A stretch of 64,000 bases of DNA from contig NZ_LATM01000010.1 in NCBI RefSeq assembly GCF_000972495.1, forward strand, positions 62,001 to 126,000. Reading direction: 5' to 3'. This DNA is from Hymenobacter terrenus (GTDB lineage Bacteria > Bacteroidota > Bacteroidia > Cytophagales > Hymenobacteraceae). The translations under genes and the position numbers were made by a program. Every line of letters starts with the position of its first letter. Position 1 is the stretch's first letter. The notes under the pieces are model-generated. The model ran no database searches. It saw nothing but the letters and a program-made list of their open reading frames with translations, and was not told the DNA's origin. Shown piece by piece: positions 14,611-23,994 of this stretch.

Positions 14611-16554
14611 TCATTCCAGCATTAGCCTTCGGCCCACGGTGCGACCATCGGGCAGGGTCAGGCGCAGGGTGTAAAGGCCTGCTTGCAGAGCGGAGAGTTC
14701 CAGGGTAGCCTTGCCGGCCTGCGCCGCAGACTGTTGCCATACGGTGCGGCCAAGTGCATCGAGCACGGCGGCGCGTGCAAAGGCCAGCCCGGCGATGGTG
14801 ACAGTGCCGTGCGTCGGATTGGGGTAGAAGCTGAAAGCTGCCGCCTCGCGGGCCGATGCCGTGGCAGTGACTACGTTATTGGTCATCACGGGGCGCATCA
14901 TGAGGGCTCCGCGCCGGGCGGCGAAGCGGATTGAATCCCAAACCCCAGCGTTGTCGCGGACCCAGAGGTAGCCGGGAGGAAAGCTACTGTTCAGATCGAA
15001 GCCATAGTGCAGCGTGCGCCCCACGGAAGCCTGTGAGAAACCCACGTAGAAAGTACCGGTTACGGGAACAGGCGTATCGAAGGTGATTTCGGTATAAGGA
15101 CCACTGGACGAGCCCGGTGTGGGATACCGAACAACGGCGCTTTTGGAGGCTACGGGTAGGGGAGAAGGCTGGCCCGCAACATCGCTCCATACGCTGACGG
15201 TAATGGCCCGGTCGCTGGCATCGGCGGCGGTAAAGACAGGGTACAGCCGCAGCCCTCCCACGTAGTCGGGCTGGTTGAGGTCGAAGCGGTAGGCAAAAGA
15301 CTGGGCCTGCCCGACGGATTGTGCCAGCAGACTAACATAATTTTCCGCCGTGCCATCGTCGTAGGCGTAGTAATTGTTTAGCTCGACGTCCCGGAAAATG
15401 GTGTCGTTGGGCTGCGTGCGTAGGTTGGTTTCCTGAGGGTTGCCGAGCGCAATGGTGTAGCGCAGGGTCTTAGCGGTCGGTGTTGTGGGTGGGGGCTGGG
15501 TATTGGCGGGAATATTCACGCTATCGAGGCGCGGATTGGCTAGCACCGGGCGGTTTCCGTAGACCCATGAGCTTAGCAGCGGGCCAGCCGGTAGCGCCCG
15601 GAGAGTGCCCTGCACCCCAATGGGTATGGGGGTATTTCCGGGGCTAAGGTTATAGATATTCACGCCCAGCCGACGGTTTAGCTGGGCAGCCCCGGCGGCA
15701 TTGAATTGCCAGACTGGCATAGCCGAAAAGCGTCGCAATGGGCTATTTAGCCCGCCCGAAGGATTACCGCCTCTCAGGCCAGCGGAAATGGCTACGTCGT
15801 TAAATGTGGTATCGGCCAAGGCCAGAGTACGGCCCCGATCAAGCACAACATAGTCTACGCTCCACGTGTCCTTGCTCTCGGACCGGTCGCCGGTGGCTAC
15901 GAACATAAACTGGAAGTCGCCGTGCAGGTACCGCCCCTCATTGAGGGAAATTACCTTTTGACGAAAAGGCGTCCGCTGACCAGTGCTTGCTTCCCGCCAC
16001 ACCGATATCCAATCGCCGAGGTCCGTCTTGGCGAAAAGCTCCAGCCGTACGGGTGAGCTGCTGGCGTTGTTATTCGGGTTGCCAACAATGCTGCCTGCCT
16101 GCCAGGCAAAGCTTAAATACACGTTGTCGGTAGTTGTGAGGCCACCTAGGTTGATAGGTTGTGAAATTAGCGAGTCGAGGTTGCCGTTGGGGCTGGTTAC
16201 CAGGCCGCTGTAGTTTCTGCCGTCGGCTTTGATGCCATCCAGGGTAGCGGTGCCGCGGGTGGGGGGCTGCAAGGCAAAGCGGTTGTTGACCAAGGCCCCA
16301 CCGGTGGGTAGCCAGTTGCGCACCTTGGGCGCGCCTTCGAGGGGTGTGGTAAAATCATCGAAGAAAGGCAGGGCCAGCGCGGCCGTGCCCCGACGTAACC
16401 CCTGGGTCCGCTGCTCCGCCGTTGGGGCGTAAACCGCCCGGGCCGGGTCGGCAGACAAGGGATAGGTGGGCATCTCCTGGGCCTTGGCCGTACCAGCCAC
16501 TAAAAGCAGCATCGGTAATACCAAAGAGCGAAGCGGGCGGAAGGGTGTCATCAT
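14611..16554 (-). CDS. T9SS-secreted exoprotein of unknown function
   Basis: 647 residues from the ATG at 16554, which yields a signal peptide (LVLPMLLLVAGTAKAQ); the frame is open further upstream without signal-like sequence. The middle has no recognised enzyme motif but contains beta-rich stretches such as the laminin-G/lectin-like VYLSFAWQAGSI and YYAYDDGTAENYVSL. The last 75 residues are a T9SS type A sorting domain: SFYPNPTHGTVTIAG, then AVLDALGRTVWQQ and LQAGLYTLRL. It is exported and likely attached to the cell surface. Confidence 0.8.
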   Translation of the reverse strand: MMTPFRPLRSLVLPMLLLVAGTAKAQEMPTYPLSADPARAVYAPTAEQRTQGLRRGTAALALPFFDDFTTPLEGAPKVRNWLPTGGALVNNRFALQPPTRGTATLDGIKADGRNYSGLVTSPNGNLDSLISQPINLGGLTTTDNVYLSFAWQAGSIVGNPNNNASSSPVRLELFAKTDLGDWISVWREASTGQRTPFRQKVISLNEGRYLHGDFQFMFVATGDRSESKDTWSVDYVVLDRGRTLALADTTFNDVAISAGLRGGNPSGGLNSPLRRFSAMPVWQFNAAGAAQLNRRLGVNIYNLSPGNTPIPIGVQGTLRALPAGPLLSSWVYGNRPVLANPRLDSVNIPANTQPPPTTPTAKTLRYTIALGNPQETNLRTQPNDTIFRDVELNNYYAYDDGTAENYVSLLAQSVGQAQSFAYRFDLNQPDYVGGLRLYPVFTAADASDRAITVSVWSDVAGQPSPLPVASKSAVVRYPTPGSSSGPYTEITFDTPVPVTGTFYVGFSQASVGRTLHYGFDLNSSFPPGYLWVRDNAGVWDSIRFAARRGALMMRPVMTNNVVTATASAREAAAFSFYPNPTHGTVTIAGLAFARAAVLDALGRTVWQQSAAQAGKATLELSALQAGLYTLRLTLPDGRTVGRRLMLE

Positions 16555-16655
16555 ATTAAAGTGGCTTTGAGAACGTAACGGCGGCGACAGGGAAAAAGTG
16601 TATACGGCGCGCCAGCGGTAAACGTGGCGTAGCGCTCCTGCTTCGCAAATTAGCC

Positions 16656-17417
16656 TTACTTTGCCACCCAAATGTCAACTAGTTGGCCCATGCGAATCGT
16701 GGCATCGGGGCCAGCCACAGGGCGCTGGCGTACTACGGTGCCGGCGGTTTGGCCTTCTTCAGCGGGCAGCTCAAATACTTCACCCTTTTGCAGGCCCTGG
16801 CCTACCAGTAAGGTAATAGCCTCATCTTCGGGCATGTTGATGAGGTTGGGCACGGCAAAAACCTGGTTGCCCTGGCCGTCGCCCACTACCAGGTCAACCT
16901 TGGTGCCTTTGGCAATGGGAGCGCCGGGCGCAATCTCCTTGCCGTTCACGAGTTGTTTGAGTACGGCATTTTGGGCCAAGTCGGGCACCAGTTGAATCTG
17001 GCCCACCACGAGGTCGTAGCTTTTGAGAATGAGCTGGGCGTTTTTCATGGAGCCGTCGGTGAGCTTAGGCATCTTAATCACCGGCGGGTTTTTCATGCTC
17101 ACCTGCAGATAGATTTTGCGGCCTTCTTTCACCTTTTCGCCGGGCGCAGGGTCTTGTACTAATACCGTAAATGGCCGAATGTTAGGGCTGTAGCTGGAGT
17201 CGTCCACAAAGTAGGCTAGCTTGCGTCCACTGAGGTAGCTTTCCAGGTCGGCCACGTTCATGCCCGTCACTTTGGGCACCGTGATGGTTTCGCCGTGGTG
17301 GGTGCTCACAGGCAGGTACACGTAGAAAAAGCCCAGCACGAGCAACAGCCCCGCCACCGAAATGAGCAGCAGGTGCTTGACAACGTCAAGCGGGGTATCG
17401 GATTTGAGAAAAGCCAT
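16656..17417 (-). CDS. PASTA-domain membrane protein
   Basis: 253 residues: one N-terminal membrane helix (about 15-36), then three PASTA repeats (about 42-108, 110-178 and 183-253). Each has the pattern of a VPKVTGM- or VPNLINM-type opening, a long helix and a closing VxVxK-like strand. PASTA repeats bind peptidoglycan fragments in other bacteria. The gene sits downstream of the D-Ala-D-Ala ligase, the same neighbourhood as in other Bacteroidota, which supports a cell-wall role. There is no kinase domain. Confidence 0.85.
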   Translation of the reverse strand: MAFLKSDTPLDVVKHLLLISVAGLLLVLGFFYVYLPVSTHHGETITVPKVTGMNVADLESYLSGRKLAYFVDDSSYSPNIRPFTVLVQDPAPGEKVKEGRKIYLQVSMKNPPVIKMPKLTDGSMKNAQLILKSYDLVVGQIQLVPDLAQNAVLKQLVNGKEIAPGAPIAKGTKVDLVVGDGQGNQVFAVPNLINMPEDEAITLLVGQGLQKGEVFELPAEEGQTAGTVVRQRPVAGPDATIRMGQLVDIWVAK

Positions 17418-17452
17418 TGGGTGATTTTTGTTCAGGCAAAGTAAGAACGAAA

Positions 17453-17639
17453 AACTCCCCTCCTTAGAAAGGAGGGGACATTTTCGCGCCGCGAAAATCG
17501 GGGTGGTTGCGTCGTTGAACGATGGCTAAACGTCGCAGTAGTCATCGTTCATTCATTGTTCGAGCCATCGTTCAACGGCGCAACCACCCCTGTCCGAGCC
17601 TGTGGCTCGAACATCCCCTCCTTGGTAAGGAGGGGAGTT
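17453..17639. repeat. Long palindromic repeat, copy A (3' side of ddl)
   Basis: 187 nt bounded by AACTCCCCTCC and GGAGGGGAGTT. Each end is itself a small hairpin (CCCCTCCTT...AAGGAGGGG). Inside, GGGGTGGTTGCG pairs with CGCAACCACCCC, and CGTTGAACGATGGCT with AGCCATCGTTCAACG. The whole element can fold into one long branched hairpin. The related copy B lies 2.8 kb away on the other side of the ligase gene. Confidence 0.8.
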
Positions 17640-17645
17640 GGTCGT

Positions 17646-20348
17646 TCAGCTTGTTCGTGCGGCCCGGGCCTTGCCGAATTCTAGAATGCGGTCGATAAAT
17701 TGGTAGGGCGTGTAGCCAGCCAGGGCCGTTTGATGGAAGATGCAGGTGGCAGGCGTCATGCCGGGCAAAGAATTGACTTCGATAATAAGCACTTCTACCT
17801 GGCCTCCCTGCCGCACTCGTACGAAAGCATCGATGCGAGCGTAACCTTGAATATCAAGTGTTTCGGCCACGCGGCGCAATACGGATTTTACTTCATTCGA
17901 AATGCGCTGGCGCTCCATGGGGTCGAGGTCGTAGCGGGCGGGGGTGATGTTTTGACCCTCGCCAGCCAGGAATTTTTCCTCCAGGCTGAGCACTTCGCCG
18001 GTGGCCAGGGCCTCACTGGCCTCGAATACTTCAATGTCGAGCTGGCCGTCTTCGTCGTACGAGGTAAGCAGGCCACCGGTAATTTCGAGGAAATGCGCGG
18101 CCCCGTCGCGGCTGATAAGGGTTTCAACCAGGAAGGCATCCTTGCGCGGAAACTCCTCCTTGAAGCCCAATTGTAGTACTTCGGCCGGGCCGGGCGTGAG
18201 GTCTTCCTCGGTGCGGAAAATCAACTGGCTGAAAGCCGCCAGCTCCGCCCTGCTTTTGATTTTTTTGACGGCCGAAGAGCAGCCATCGTCGGCGGGCTTG
18301 GCAATGAAAGGGTAGGGGAACTGGGTTTCGAGTGAGCGGTAAAAGCTTTCGGTGTCGGCCTGCCACTCCAGCTTGTTGGCCATGCGGTGCTCGGCCACCA
18401 GCAGGCCGGCTTCGCGCAGGCGCTTATTGGTTTCGAACTTGTTGATGGTGATGCTGCTGCTGGCCACGCCCGAGCCGTTGTAAGGCAGGTGGAATTTTTC
18501 CAGCTGCTGCTGCAAAGCGCCGTCTTCGCCGGGCCGGCCGTGCAGGGCAATGAATACCTCATCCGCCATTTGAGCCAGCTCCTCGAAGGAAATACGGCGC
18601 GGCGCGGCCAGCGCCTGCCCGGCGTAGGTGCTGGTGATGCCGCTGGCCTCGCGCCGGATGCGCTCCAGGATGGGGTGCGGCGTTTCGCCCGCCTCCGCGT
18701 GCTCTATTTTCTCGCGGATGTCGTCGGCGTTGTCCTTCAGCATTACGTTCACGGGCAGCACGTAGAGGCGGTGCTCCTCGGCCGAGCCAGTGAGAAAAAC
18801 GGGCACCGGCGCGTACTTGGCCGACGAGCTGAGTTTCTCGTAAATGTTGCGGCCGCTTTCCACCGAAATGTGCCGCTCTGAGGAATAGCCGCCCATAATC
18901 ACGGCCACGCGGATGCGCTCCGTTGCTTCGTGCTGGCGGCCGGCCACGGCTTCATCCAGCTGCGCCAGTAGTTGCGCGAGCTTCACGGGGCGCAAGCCGG
19001 CCCGGCGGCGCGCGGCCAACGAAGTCCGGATGAGGTAGGTAAGAAACTGCGACGGATTCAGCCCGATTTCGGCCGCCTGATGGAAGAAGAACGAGGCCGG
19101 CAGCATGCCGGACGTCGTGTTCGGGTCGTTCAGAAACAGTTGCCCATCGTGGCCCACGAAGCCATCGAGCCGCGCATACACCTGGAAGCCGAACGTACGG
19201 AACATCTCCTCGCAGGCCTCGCGGATTTCCTGGATTTTTGCCTCCGGCAAGTCAATCGGCGTGATTTTGCGGGCCAGGCCGGGCAGGTATTTCGAGCGAT
19301 AGTCGAACATCTCCTCGCCTTTCACAATCTCGGTGGGCGGTAGGGCCAGGGGCGCACCGTTGGGGTCTTCCACCACAATGCAGCTGAACTCGCGGCCTGC
19401 CACGAAGCTTTCCACCAGCACCTGGGTTTCGCCATCCACATTGGTCAGGCGCACGGTCTCGGTCGTTTCCAGTAGCTCATTTAAAGTGAAAAGTAGCGTC
19501 TCAGGGTGATAAACTAGTGTTTCACTTGCTTCCCCAGCAACGGCCAGCGTCACGGGTAAGCCGATGCCCTCGCGGATGTCGGTGAGGTGCTGTACCCAAG
19601 CCACTTTATCCTGCTCGCCCAGGCGCTGCCAGTCGGTGCGGGTCAGGGTCTTGCGGAATAGGCTGCGTTCAATGGCCGCTTCAAACTTAGCTAAGTCCTC
19701 AGTCTTCAGAATGCTTACACCAATGCTGGAGCCCTGGCGAGGGGCCTTGAGCACGAGCGGCAGGCCCAGCTCGCGCACGAGGTAGGCCAGCGTGGCGGCG
19801 TGGTCGGTGCTGTCCCACTCCTCAGCCTTGATGACCCGGAAATTAGGCGTGGGGCGGCCGAGTGCGTGCAGCAGATTTTTCTGGGCAATTTTATCGATGC
19901 CAAACGCCGACGGCAGAATGCCCGAGCCGGAGTAGGGGATGCCTAGCCACTCCAGCATGCCTTGAATAGCGCCGTCCTCGCCGCCGGGCCCGTGCAGGGC
20001 CAGAAAGGCGAAGTCCATGAGCAGCGGTAGTTCTTCCACCTGCACCTGCCGGCCTACTTTGGCAATGGCATGGAACCGCTCCTCATGGCTCAGCGCACCG
20101 AGGCTTTCGATGTAAACCTGCAAATGATGCAGTGACGCGGGCTGCGAGGCCACGGGTGGGTAAAAATCCCGAATGGTACCCTTGTAAATAAACTGCCAGT
20201 CGAGCAGAATGAACTGCCCCAGGCTATCCACAAAGATGGGCACTGGTTGAAACAGCGCCTTGTCTAAATTATCAAATACGGTGCGGCCGCCAGCGAAAGA
20301 AATTTCCCGCTCACGCGAAGGGCCTCCGAAAAAAATGCCGATTTTCAT
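17646..20348 (-). CDS. ddl: Double-length D-alanine-D-alanine ligase (two fused ligase modules)
   Basis: 900 residues, about 2.5 times a normal Ddl. Both halves are complete ligases. The first begins IGIFFGGPSREREIS, has LHGPGGEDG, the loop APRQGSSIGVS and ends with LFLNDPNTTSGM. The second (from about residue 478) begins VAVIMGGYSSERHIS, has LHGRPGEDGA, a degenerate loop PADDGCSSAV and the standard IIEVNSLPGMTP. Thus the first half keeps the GSSxG loop but has D for the usual metal-binding E, while the second keeps the E-x-N and has an altered loop. The enzyme joins two D-alanines for peptidoglycan. No lesion interrupts the frame. Confidence 0.85.
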   Translation of the reverse strand: MKIGIFFGGPSREREISFAGGRTVFDNLDKALFQPVPIFVDSLGQFILLDWQFIYKGTIRDFYPPVASQPASLHHLQVYIESLGALSHEERFHAIAKVGRQVQVEELPLLMDFAFLALHGPGGEDGAIQGMLEWLGIPYSGSGILPSAFGIDKIAQKNLLHALGRPTPNFRVIKAEEWDSTDHAATLAYLVRELGLPLVLKAPRQGSSIGVSILKTEDLAKFEAAIERSLFRKTLTRTDWQRLGEQDKVAWVQHLTDIREGIGLPVTLAVAGEASETLVYHPETLLFTLNELLETTETVRLTNVDGETQVLVESFVAGREFSCIVVEDPNGAPLALPPTEIVKGEEMFDYRSKYLPGLARKITPIDLPEAKIQEIREACEEMFRTFGFQVYARLDGFVGHDGQLFLNDPNTTSGMLPASFFFHQAAEIGLNPSQFLTYLIRTSLAARRRAGLRPVKLAQLLAQLDEAVAGRQHEATERIRVAVIMGGYSSERHISVESGRNIYEKLSSSAKYAPVPVFLTGSAEEHRLYVLPVNVMLKDNADDIREKIEHAEAGETPHPILERIRREASGITSTYAGQALAAPRRISFEELAQMADEVFIALHGRPGEDGALQQQLEKFHLPYNGSGVASSSITINKFETNKRLREAGLLVAEHRMANKLEWQADTESFYRSLETQFPYPFIAKPADDGCSSAVKKIKSRAELAAFSQLIFRTEEDLTPGPAEVLQLGFKEEFPRKDAFLVETLISRDGAAHFLEITGGLLTSYDEDGQLDIEVFEASEALATGEVLSLEEKFLAGEGQNITPARYDLDPMERQRISNEVKSVLRRVAETLDIQGYARIDAFVRVRQGGQVEVLIIEVNSLPGMTPATCIFHQTALAGYTPYQFIDRILEFGKARAARTS

Positions 20349-20415
20349 AAGTAGGGCAAAGGTAAGAAAGGGGAGCGGGGGAAGGGGAACCAGGGGAAGA
20401 GGGAGCGGAATGATA

Positions 20416-20625
20416 AACTCCCCTCCTTACCAAGGAGGGGATGTTCAGCCGGCAGGCTGAACGGGGGTGGTTGCGGGCGTTGAACGGCTTGCTCTGACGT
20501 CGTTGAACAGGTTCCTCTAGCGTCGTTCGGGTGTCGTTAGCTCCGCTGACCTGTTGGTTCAACGCCTGCAACCACCCCAGCTGGCGCGTAGCGCCAGCGT
20601 CCCCTCCCTGGTAAGGAGGGGAGTT
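20416..20625. repeat. Long palindromic repeat, copy B (5' side of ddl, upstream of pgk)
   Basis: 210 nt with the same outer arms as copy A (AACTCCCCTCCTTACC ... AAGGAGGGGAGTT) and the inner pair GGGGTGGTTGCG / CGCAACCACCCC with one variation (TGCAACCACCCC). It also holds two local hairpins (GTTCAGCC/GGCTGAAC and CTGGCGC/GCGCCAG). The middle differs from copy A. The right end lies 55 nt from the pgk start codon. Confidence 0.8.
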
Positions 20626-20680
20626 TTTGTTCTACTTTGCAGCCCCAACCCACCAATCTTTTGCCTCACTAACCTTTCAC

Positions 20681-21871
20681 ATGAACACCCTCGATACCTA
20701 TAACTTCGCCGGCAAACACGCCGTGATGCGCGTTGACTTCAACGTTCCTCTCGACCAAGACCTGCAGATTACCGACGACACGCGCATCCGGATGGCGACG
20801 CGGTCGGTGCTGAAAATCCTGAACGACGGTGGTTCCGTCGTGCTGCTCTCGCACCTGGGCCGGCCCAAGGGCGGCTACGAAAAAAAGTTTTCCCTGGAAA
20901 GCCTCGTCGCCCGTCTCGCGCAGGAGTACGGCCGCGACGTGCAGTGGGGCGGCGACGTACTTGGCGACGAAGCGGCGCAAAAAGCCGCTGCTTTGCAGCC
21001 CGGCCAGGTGCTGTTGCTCGACAACGTGCGCTTCTACAAGGAAGAAGAAGCCGGTGACTCAGCTTTCGCCGCCAAGCTGGCTACTTTGGGGAATGTGTAC
21101 GTGAACGATGCCTTCGGCACTGCGCACCGTGCCCACGCCTCTACGGCGGTGATGGCCAGCTCATTTGCCCCGCAAGACCGAGTGGGTGGCTACCTGCTGC
21201 AATCTGAAATTGACAACGCCAAGAAGGTGCTAGAAAACGCCGACCGGCCCTTCACCGCCATCATGGGTGGAGCCAAGATTTCTGATAAAATCCTCATCAT
21301 CGAAAATCTGCTCGATAAGGTTGACAATCTGCTGATTGGCGGCGGCATGGCTTACACTTTCGCCGTAGCCGAAGGTGGGGAGGTGGGCAATTCCCTGCTC
21401 GAAGCCGACAAGGTGGACCTGGCCCGGCAGCTCATCCAGAAAGCCAAGGACAAGGGCGTGAACTTGGTGCTGCCCACCGATTCACTCATCGCCAACCGTT
21501 TTGCCAACGACGCGGACGTGAAAGAGGCGCTCAACGCCAACATTCCTGAAGGCTGGATGGGGCTCGACCTGGGCCCTGCGAGCCGCGACGCCTTTGCCAC
21601 CATCATCCGCGAGAGCAAAACCATCCTCTGGAATGGACCCATGGGCGTGTTTGAAATGAGTAATTTCGCGAAGGGCACTGAGGAGGTGGCCCGCGCCATT
21701 GCCGAGGCTACGGCAGCCGGTGCCTATTCGCTCATCGGGGGTGGCGACTCGGCCGCGGCGGTACAGCAGCTGGGTTTCGGCGAGCAGGTGAGCTACATCT
21801 CGACTGGTGGCGGCGCGCTACTGGAGTACATGGAAGGCAAGGAACTGCCCGGCGTGACGGCCCTGGGCTAG
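20681..21871 (+). CDS. pgk: Phosphoglycerate kinase
   Basis: 396 residues from the ATG at 20681, the standard Pgk length; an upstream in-frame ATG adds 18 unrelated residues. Diagnostic motifs: [10 protein letters not shown] near 15, [10 protein letters not shown] near 56-65 (substrate-binding RP), [13 protein letters not shown] near 160, GGAKISDKI near 200 and the C-terminal nucleotide loop [12 protein letters not shown] near 355. It makes ATP from 1,3-bisphosphoglycerate in glycolysis. A TACTTTG at 20633-20639 resembles a host -7 element. Confidence 0.97.
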   Translation: MNTLDTYNFAGKHAVMRVDFNVPLDQDLQITDDTRIRMATRSVLKILNDGGSVVLLSHLGRPKGGYEKKFSLESLVARLAQEYGRDVQWGGDVLGDEAAQKAAALQPGQVLLLDNVRFYKEEEAGDSAFAAKLATLGNVYVNDAFGTAHRAHASTAVMASSFAPQDRVGGYLLQSEIDNAKKVLENADRPFTAIMGGAKISDKILIIENLLDKVDNLLIGGGMAYTFAVAEGGEVGNSLLEADKVDLARQLIQKAKDKGVNLVLPTDSLIANRFANDADVKEALNANIPEGWMGLDLGPASRDAFATIIRESKTILWNGPMGVFEMSNFAKGTEEVARAIAEATAAGAYSLIGGGDSAAAVQQLGFGEQVSYISTGGGALLEYMEGKELPGVTALG

Positions 21872-21903
21872 GTACCACCCCAACCGCCGCTACGAAGCGG
21901 AAA

Positions 21904-21938
21904 AGCCCTGGTTGCGCGAGCAGCCAGGGCTTTTTTTA
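21904..21938 (+). terminator. pgk terminator
   Basis: AGCCCTGG/CCAGGGCT stem with a 12-nt loop followed by TTTTTTT. Confidence 0.85.
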
Positions 21939-21973
21939 TTACTACCAATAACAAATTAGGCAAGATTTTTGAA

Positions 21974-22450
21974 ATGTGGAAGCAACCATTTGGCCACTTG
22001 TCTAGTCATCGGGTTACTGACCTCTTTTCTGCTTGCTACTTGAACAAATTTGGCATTTTGCTGCTGGCCGTCGCGCTGGGCAGTTGTCAGCAGTTCAACA
22101 TTGGCTCCGGTGCCGCGGCCATTGCCCTATCCAGAGGGCAGGTGGTACGCTATGACATCACCTATGATGAACACGGCGCGAATCCGCGTGTGCGCTGGAT
22201 TGTGCAACTGGCCTCGCCGCTCCGAATGCGCGGCTGGAACGACCGCGAATACACGCAGGTGAAGGTGTTTTCCCTGCCCGATACCGCGGTGTTCCGGCCA
22301 GGTGTCAAGTTCAAGTTCACCTACCGGCTGGTGCCTGCGGCCCAACAAACGGCTTGGGAAACCGGCTACGAGCGTTCTGCTGTGCTGAATTTCCCAGCCG
22401 GCTACCTCCCCAATCCCGAGCTTGCCCTAGCCGACGTGCAGCTCCAGTAA
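21974..22450 (+). CDS. Putative lipoprotein of unknown function
   Basis: 158 residues as opened at 21974. A lipobox-like LLLAVALGSC sits about residues 29-38, so a start at the TTG at 22040 would give a more typical signal sequence. The mature part is beta-rich with no recognised domain. It stands alone between the pgk terminator and its own terminator. Confidence 0.6.
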   Translation: MWKQPFGHLSSHRVTDLFSACYLNKFGILLLAVALGSCQQFNIGSGAAAIALSRGQVVRYDITYDEHGANPRVRWIVQLASPLRMRGWNDREYTQVKVFSLPDTAVFRPGVKFKFTYRLVPAAQQTAWETGYERSAVLNFPAGYLPNPELALADVQLQ

Positions 22451-22468
22451 GAACAGCGCGGCGCGTAA

Positions 22469-22508
22469 TGCAAGAGCCCCGGCCACCTACGCAGCCGGGG
22501 CTCTTGCA
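22469..22508. terminator. Terminator between convergent genes
   Basis: 15-bp perfect arms TGCAAGAGCCCCGGC and GCCGGGGCTCTTGCA around a 10-nt loop. There is no strong T-run, so efficiency is uncertain. Confidence 0.6.
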
Positions 22509-22522
22509 TAGAAATTGAAAAC

Positions 22523-22873
22523 TTATTTCGCCAGCTTTTCCAGTTGCTGAAGCAGCTCATCGGCAGCATTCTCAATGTCGCGGTAGCCTTGCTGGACAGC
22601 GCGCTCTTTGGCCGCGATAAGGCCGTCGCGGTGTACGGTTTTGAAGTCACCGTAGGGAAATTTGTAGCGCCCCTTGGTGCCTTCGCCCTTGCTCGTGTCG
22701 AGGCCGAGGTGCCAGTTACCATACTCCTCTATTTCGTGCTTCTCCAGAAAGTCGTTTTCTTCGGCACTATCAGGATTATGCTGGCCCCAGTGGCCTTCAT
22801 CGTTCTTGATTTTGCCGTCCCGGATAAGACGCTTGGCATAAATGACCGCCTGGGGATTGAGGGAAGTGCTCAT
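22523..22873 (-). CDS. Conserved small protein of unknown function
   Basis: 116 residues with no signal or membrane segment. The sequence is highly charged, with WHLGLDTSKGEGTKGRYKFPYGDF near 54-77. I recall near-identical proteins in many environmental bacteria, annotated only as hypothetical. The C-terminal 30 residues form a helix (ADELLQQLEKLAK). No neighbour suggests a function. Confidence 0.75.
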   Translation of the reverse strand: MSTSLNPQAVIYAKRLIRDGKIKNDEGHWGQHNPDSAEENDFLEKHEIEEYGNWHLGLDTSKGEGTKGRYKFPYGDFKTVHRDGLIAAKERAVQQGYRDIENAADELLQQLEKLAK

Positions 22874-22926
22874 AAGAAAGAAACATGGGTAGAATGCCCG
22901 TCTACGCTTCTAATTCTGGCAAGTTC

Positions 22927-23943
22927 CTAGCGCTCCGCTTTTCGGTGCAGCAAATATTTGCTTTGATTGAAGCTGTAGCCCACCGAAACAACCATGCGGC
23001 CGGCGCTGGCCGGGTGGTCAGTTTCGGCGGTGTAGATGGGTAGTTGGAAGCTGGTATTCAGTGATATGTTTTTGTAGTAGAGGTCCAAGCCAGGGCCGAG
23101 CAGGGCGTTGTCCATGGCGTGTTCGCCGGTGAGCTGGCCTTCGAGCATTTCGCCTTTGGTTTTCTCGTAGAAAAACTGCGCCGACGGGTAAATCTGCCAG
23201 TCGGTGCCCATCGGAATGCGGTAGAAAACGTTGGCAAACGTGGCTGTGCTCGGTGCCAGGCTGTTGCGAAACGTATTTTCTGTGGAGCGCCGGTAGCTAC
23301 TGTTGATGCTCAGGCCAAAGCTGTGAAAGCCGGCGATGTAGTTGGCGTAGATGAACCCGTCGGTGGTGCCGGTGCCCAATTGGTTGAGCAGGGGATACCG
23401 CCGGCCGCGGTCGTTCAGGCGGGTGTACTCGCCGGTGGGCAGCTTCGCGCCACCGCCCACGATGAGGCGGCTCTGCACCCCGGCGGTCTCAATCTGACGG
23501 ATAAGGTGATAGCCGGCAAACACCGTCACGTCACCCACCCCGGAGGAGTTGAGCTGCTTGCCGTTTATCTGTGAAGTATTCATCACATAGGGCACGAAGG
23601 CGTTTAGCTCGACGCGGCGCGAGAGGAAATATTTGCCGCGCAGCTCAACTACCCGAAAAGCCTCAAAATCGCCCGAGTTGCCTTTGTGGGAGTGAGCGTA
23701 GCCATTGTCGCCGTTCAGGGTTGAGGGGAAAAATGGCCGCGCGCCCGTCGGGAAAAAGCGCGGCTTCTGGTCCAGGGCCCGGTACCCGTTGAAGATGCGG
23801 TAACGGTGCATCAGACTCACGGTGCTCTGGTTATCGTAGGGCGTAATGCCCATGAAACAGCCGCAGATGTCGCAGGCGCGGGCCGGTAGGGCCAGCCCGC
23901 CGAGCAGCAGGCCGACTAGGAAAACATGATTTTTGCTTTTCAT
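22927..23943 (-). CDS. Outer-membrane beta-barrel protein with CDICGC motif (copper-linked operon)
   Basis: 338 residues from the ATG at 23943. The signal peptide ends near ARA, and the mature protein starts with CDICGCFMG, a metal-ligand-like cluster. The remainder is alternating aromatic/polar beta strands typical of a transporter-like outer-membrane barrel, ending SVGYSFNQSKYLL. It is last in the putative operon MbnP, di-haem peroxidase, barrel (52 nt gap to the peroxidase). A role in metal or product transport is inferred from those neighbours. Confidence 0.65.
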   Translation of the reverse strand: MKSKNHVFLVGLLLGGLALPARACDICGCFMGITPYDNQSTVSLMHRYRIFNGYRALDQKPRFFPTGARPFFPSTLNGDNGYAHSHKGNSGDFEAFRVVELRGKYFLSRRVELNAFVPYVMNTSQINGKQLNSSGVGDVTVFAGYHLIRQIETAGVQSRLIVGGGAKLPTGEYTRLNDRGRRYPLLNQLGTGTTDGFIYANYIAGFHSFGLSINSSYRRSTENTFRNSLAPSTATFANVFYRIPMGTDWQIYPSAQFFYEKTKGEMLEGQLTGEHAMDNALLGPGLDLYYKNISLNTSFQLPIYTAETDHPASAGRMVVSVGYSFNQSKYLLHRKAER

Positions 23944-23994
23944 GATAAGGAATGGTGGCCGCTTTCGCACGATAAAATCAATACTGAAAGCCGC

